From Actinomycetes bacterium (lineage in GTDB: Bacteria; Actinomycetota; Thermoleophilia; Gaiellales; Gaiellaceae): 6,353 bases of DNA. The notes beneath the pieces were generated by a model. It made no database searches. It was not told the origin of the DNA and saw nothing but the letters and a program-made list of their open reading frames with translations. The DNA is taken from assembly GCA_025350775.1 (NCBI GenBank), contig JANXXF010000327.1, forward strand, positions 1 to 6,353, in the 5' to 3' direction. Below, piece by piece: positions 5,768 to 6,353 of this stretch (positions are counted from its first letter, which is position 1; each line of letters starts with the position of its first letter). Position numbers and translations under genes: made by a program.

Positions 5768-5965
5768 CTAGCGACGGTGCGGATCGGTGTACCTCACTTC
5801 GAACACGAGGCAGCCCTCGGTGCTCGCGAACGGCCCGTGCACCATCCCCGGGGGACGGCACGAGTACATCCTCGCGGCGAGGATCTTCTGCTCGATCCCG
5901 GCGAGGCCGGGGATCGGCTCCCAGGGCAGTGACGAGACGTCGAAGAACTCGAGCTCCGCTTTCAT
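5768..5965 (-). CDS. Small cupin-like protein with an apparent internal deletion
   Basis: The 65-residue product joins two pieces typical of small single-domain cupins. Residues 1-31 (MKAELEFFDVSSLPWEPIPG...IEQKILA) resemble the N-terminal strand region. Residues 32-61 (ARMYSCRPPGMVHGPF...GCLVFEVRYT) resemble the C-terminal end of such proteins, which usually run to about 110-120 residues. The middle, which normally carries the metal-binding His/Glu motif and the EEVYVLEG-like strand, is absent, apparently removed in frame; of the ligand motifs only the HGPF histidine remains. The start at 5965 is chosen because upstream in-frame sequence (to 6139) is Arg/Gly/Pro-rich and unlike the family. 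No good ribosome binding site is visible; a TAGGCT box at 5981-5976 could give an almost leaderless message. It may be a decayed gene or a shortened functional one. Family assignment is from recalled motifs. Confidence 0.6.
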   Translation of the reverse strand: MKAELEFFDVSSLPWEPIPGLAGIEQKILAARMYSCRPPGMVHGPFASTEGCLVFEVRYTDPHRR

Positions 5966-5974
5966 CGTGTCGCC

Positions 5975-5988
5975 AAGCCTAGAGGCTT
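5975..5988. repeat. Palindrome AAGCCT-AG-AGGCTT upstream of the cupin-like gene
   Basis: This perfect 6-bp inverted repeat with a 2-base spacer lies 10-23 bases upstream of the cupin-like ATG and overlaps its possible -10 box. It could be an operator. A close relative with two extra bases occurs at 6138-6153. Confidence 0.6.
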
Positions 5989-6029
5989 TCTGTGTCTCGG
6001 CGCGGCAGCGGTTGCCGCCCCGGGCGCGG

Positions 6030-6044
6030 CGCCGTGACGCCCCG
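6030..6044 (+). repeat. 15-nt exact direct repeat, copy 1
   Basis: CGCCGTGACGCCCCG occurs here and again at 6081-6095, 51 bases apart. Confidence 0.8.
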
Positions 6045-6080
6045 TCGTTCCTCACCCAGGCCCCGGGCCTGGCCTGCGGA

Positions 6081-6095
6081 CGCCGTGACGCCCCG
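6081..6095 (+). repeat. 15-nt exact direct repeat, copy 2
   Basis: Second exact copy of CGCCGTGACGCCCCG, lying between the palindromes at 6056-6072 and 6111-6124. Confidence 0.8.
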
Positions 6096-6137
6096 GCTTG
6101 GCCCGGGACAGCCCCGTCAGGGGCACCGCTACACATC

Positions 6138-6153
6138 AAGCCTCCAGAGGCTT
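6138..6153. repeat. Palindrome AAGCCTC-CA-GAGGCTT
   Basis: This perfect 7-bp inverted repeat with a 2-base spacer differs from 5975-5988 only by two extra bases in the centre. With preceding C included, both read CAAGCCT...AGAGGCTT. Confidence 0.65.
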
Positions 6154-6249
6154 GCGGCCCGACCGGCGGTTGCCAGTCGCCTGCGTAGTTTCCCGTAGCG
6201 GCGCTGGTGCAGTCTGCGGATGATGCTGCGACCCTGTTGCGGCGAAGAT

Positions 6250-6263
6250 GCCCAGGTGGCGGA
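6250..6263 (+). other. Possible 5' fragment of a tRNA-Leu gene
   Basis: GCCCAGGTGGCGGA reads like the acceptor arm, T8-G9 linker and D-stem start of a bacterial tRNA-Leu, which typically continues with ATTGG. The match stops one base before the IS-like terminus at 6265. If real, the IS has interrupted or replaced a tRNA-Leu gene. Fourteen bases are little evidence, the next base does not continue the consensus, and no tRNA promoter is evident. Confidence 0.25.
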
Positions 6264-6264
6264 T

Positions 6265-6353
6265 TGAACCGCTCCGGGTTTCATGCAGGCAGTTTGGTTT
6301 GAGTCTCGGCCTGCTGGCCTGAGCCCTGTTGACGGTAGTAGATCTCCTCGAAC
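6265..6353. mobile_element. End of an IS3-family insertion sequence (partial)
   Basis: The sequence TGAACCGCTCCGGGTTTC starting at 6265 has the TG tip and the TGAACCGC-CCGGGTTT type of terminal repeat recalled from IS3-family elements. The transposase stop lies only 16 bases inside this tip, as is usual for the right end of such elements. The other end lies beyond the window, so the target duplication cannot be checked. Confidence 0.65.
6281..6353 (-). CDS. IS3-family transposase (OrfB/integrase), C-terminal 23 residues only
   Basis: Read on the minus strand from the right edge, the frame gives FEEIYYRQQ and then a Gln/Thr-rich tail ending LPA with TGA at 6283-6281. F-E-x-x-Y-Y at the extreme C-terminus is typical of IS3-family OrfB, the DDE integrase that catalyses transposition; the catalytic core lies outside the window. 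Base composition is less GC-extreme than in the neighbouring genes, fitting a mobile origin. Assignment rests on this short tail together with the terminal-repeat-like sequence beside it. Confidence 0.65.
   Translation of the reverse strand, partial: FEEIYYRQQGSGQQAETQTKLPA

Larger units (their letters stand above)
5966..6264. other. Gene-free region dense in short palindromes and repeats
   Basis: No convincing gene is seen between the cupin-like start and the IS end. It holds the related palindromes at 5975-5988 and 6138-6153, hairpins at 6002-6018 (GCGGCA/TGCCGC), 6056-6072 (CCAGGCCC/GGGCCTGG) and 6111-6124 (GCCCC/GGGGC, loop GTCA), and a 15-base direct repeat. This may be a decayed or non-autonomous element or a complex regulatory region; the high GC content raises the background of chance palindromes. 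Confidence 0.5.

Noticed and set aside
5966..6139. 58-codon N-terminal extension of the cupin-like frame
   Set aside because: It is Arg/Gly/Pro-rich and crosses several palindromes and both 15-nt repeats, unlike the start of any cupin. The ATG at 5965 begins the recognisable part.
6170..6198. Possible promoter TTGCCA with TAGTTT or TAGCGG ahead of the tRNA-like fragment
   Set aside because: The spacings (10 and 20 bases) do not suit a sigma70 promoter, and the start would be too far from 6250.
1..6353. CRISPR array or phage-defence cassette
   Set aside because: No regularly spaced direct repeats of suitable length and no defence-related protein were seen on either strand.

Overview
The window is high-GC DNA with strong G/C preference at codon third positions. 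It has TANNNT-type -10 boxes, a GTGA stop/start overlap and a degenerate relative of GlgE, the maltosyltransferase of actinobacterial glucan metabolism. This suggests an actinobacterium, possibly a soil lineage such as Thermoleophilia; the lineage is inference only.

Layout. (1) At 3-1250 (+) is the iron-sulfur subunit of glycolate oxidase (GlcF), apparently the last gene of an operon entering from the left, because its GTG start overlaps a possible upstream TGA stop. (2) At 1286-3139 is a self-contained unit: a good sigma70-type promoter, an ABC-transporter family 5 substrate-binding protein (1361-3079, +) with a Sec-type signal peptide, and a strong rho-independent terminator 26 bases after the stop. 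No permease or ATPase genes follow, so it is an orphan binding protein here. (3) At 3140-3505 is a gene-free, hairpin-rich interval with a perfect 14-bp inverted repeat, a GAAA-loop hairpin, a second intrinsic terminator and a 32-nt imperfect direct repeat behind each terminator. It could hold a small structured RNA. (4) At 3506-5101 (+) is an intact 531-residue protein with the domain order of GlgE, but the catalytic barrel is shortened and all three catalytic acids appear to be missing. It is the most unusual object in the window: a probable GlgE-derived pseudoenzyme.

(5) On the minus strand, a small cupin-like gene (5768-5965) that appears to have lost its middle is followed by an unrecognised secreted helical protein (5098-5727). 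The secreted-protein gene and the GlgE-like gene converge and share the palindrome CTAG as overlapping stop codons. (6) At 5966-6264 is a gene-free stretch dense in short palindromes and repeats, including two related AAGCCT/AGGCTT palindromes. (7) From about 6265 to the right edge is the end of an IS3-type insertion sequence with the last 23 codons of its transposase on the minus strand. The 14 bases two positions before its tip resemble the 5' end of a tRNA-Leu gene.

The genes do not form one pathway. They look like an operon end, a solitary binding protein, a GlgE-like relic or regulator, and a small minus-strand pair next to a mobile element. The degenerate GlgE-like protein, the internally deleted cupin and the IS end suggest that the right half has been remodelled.
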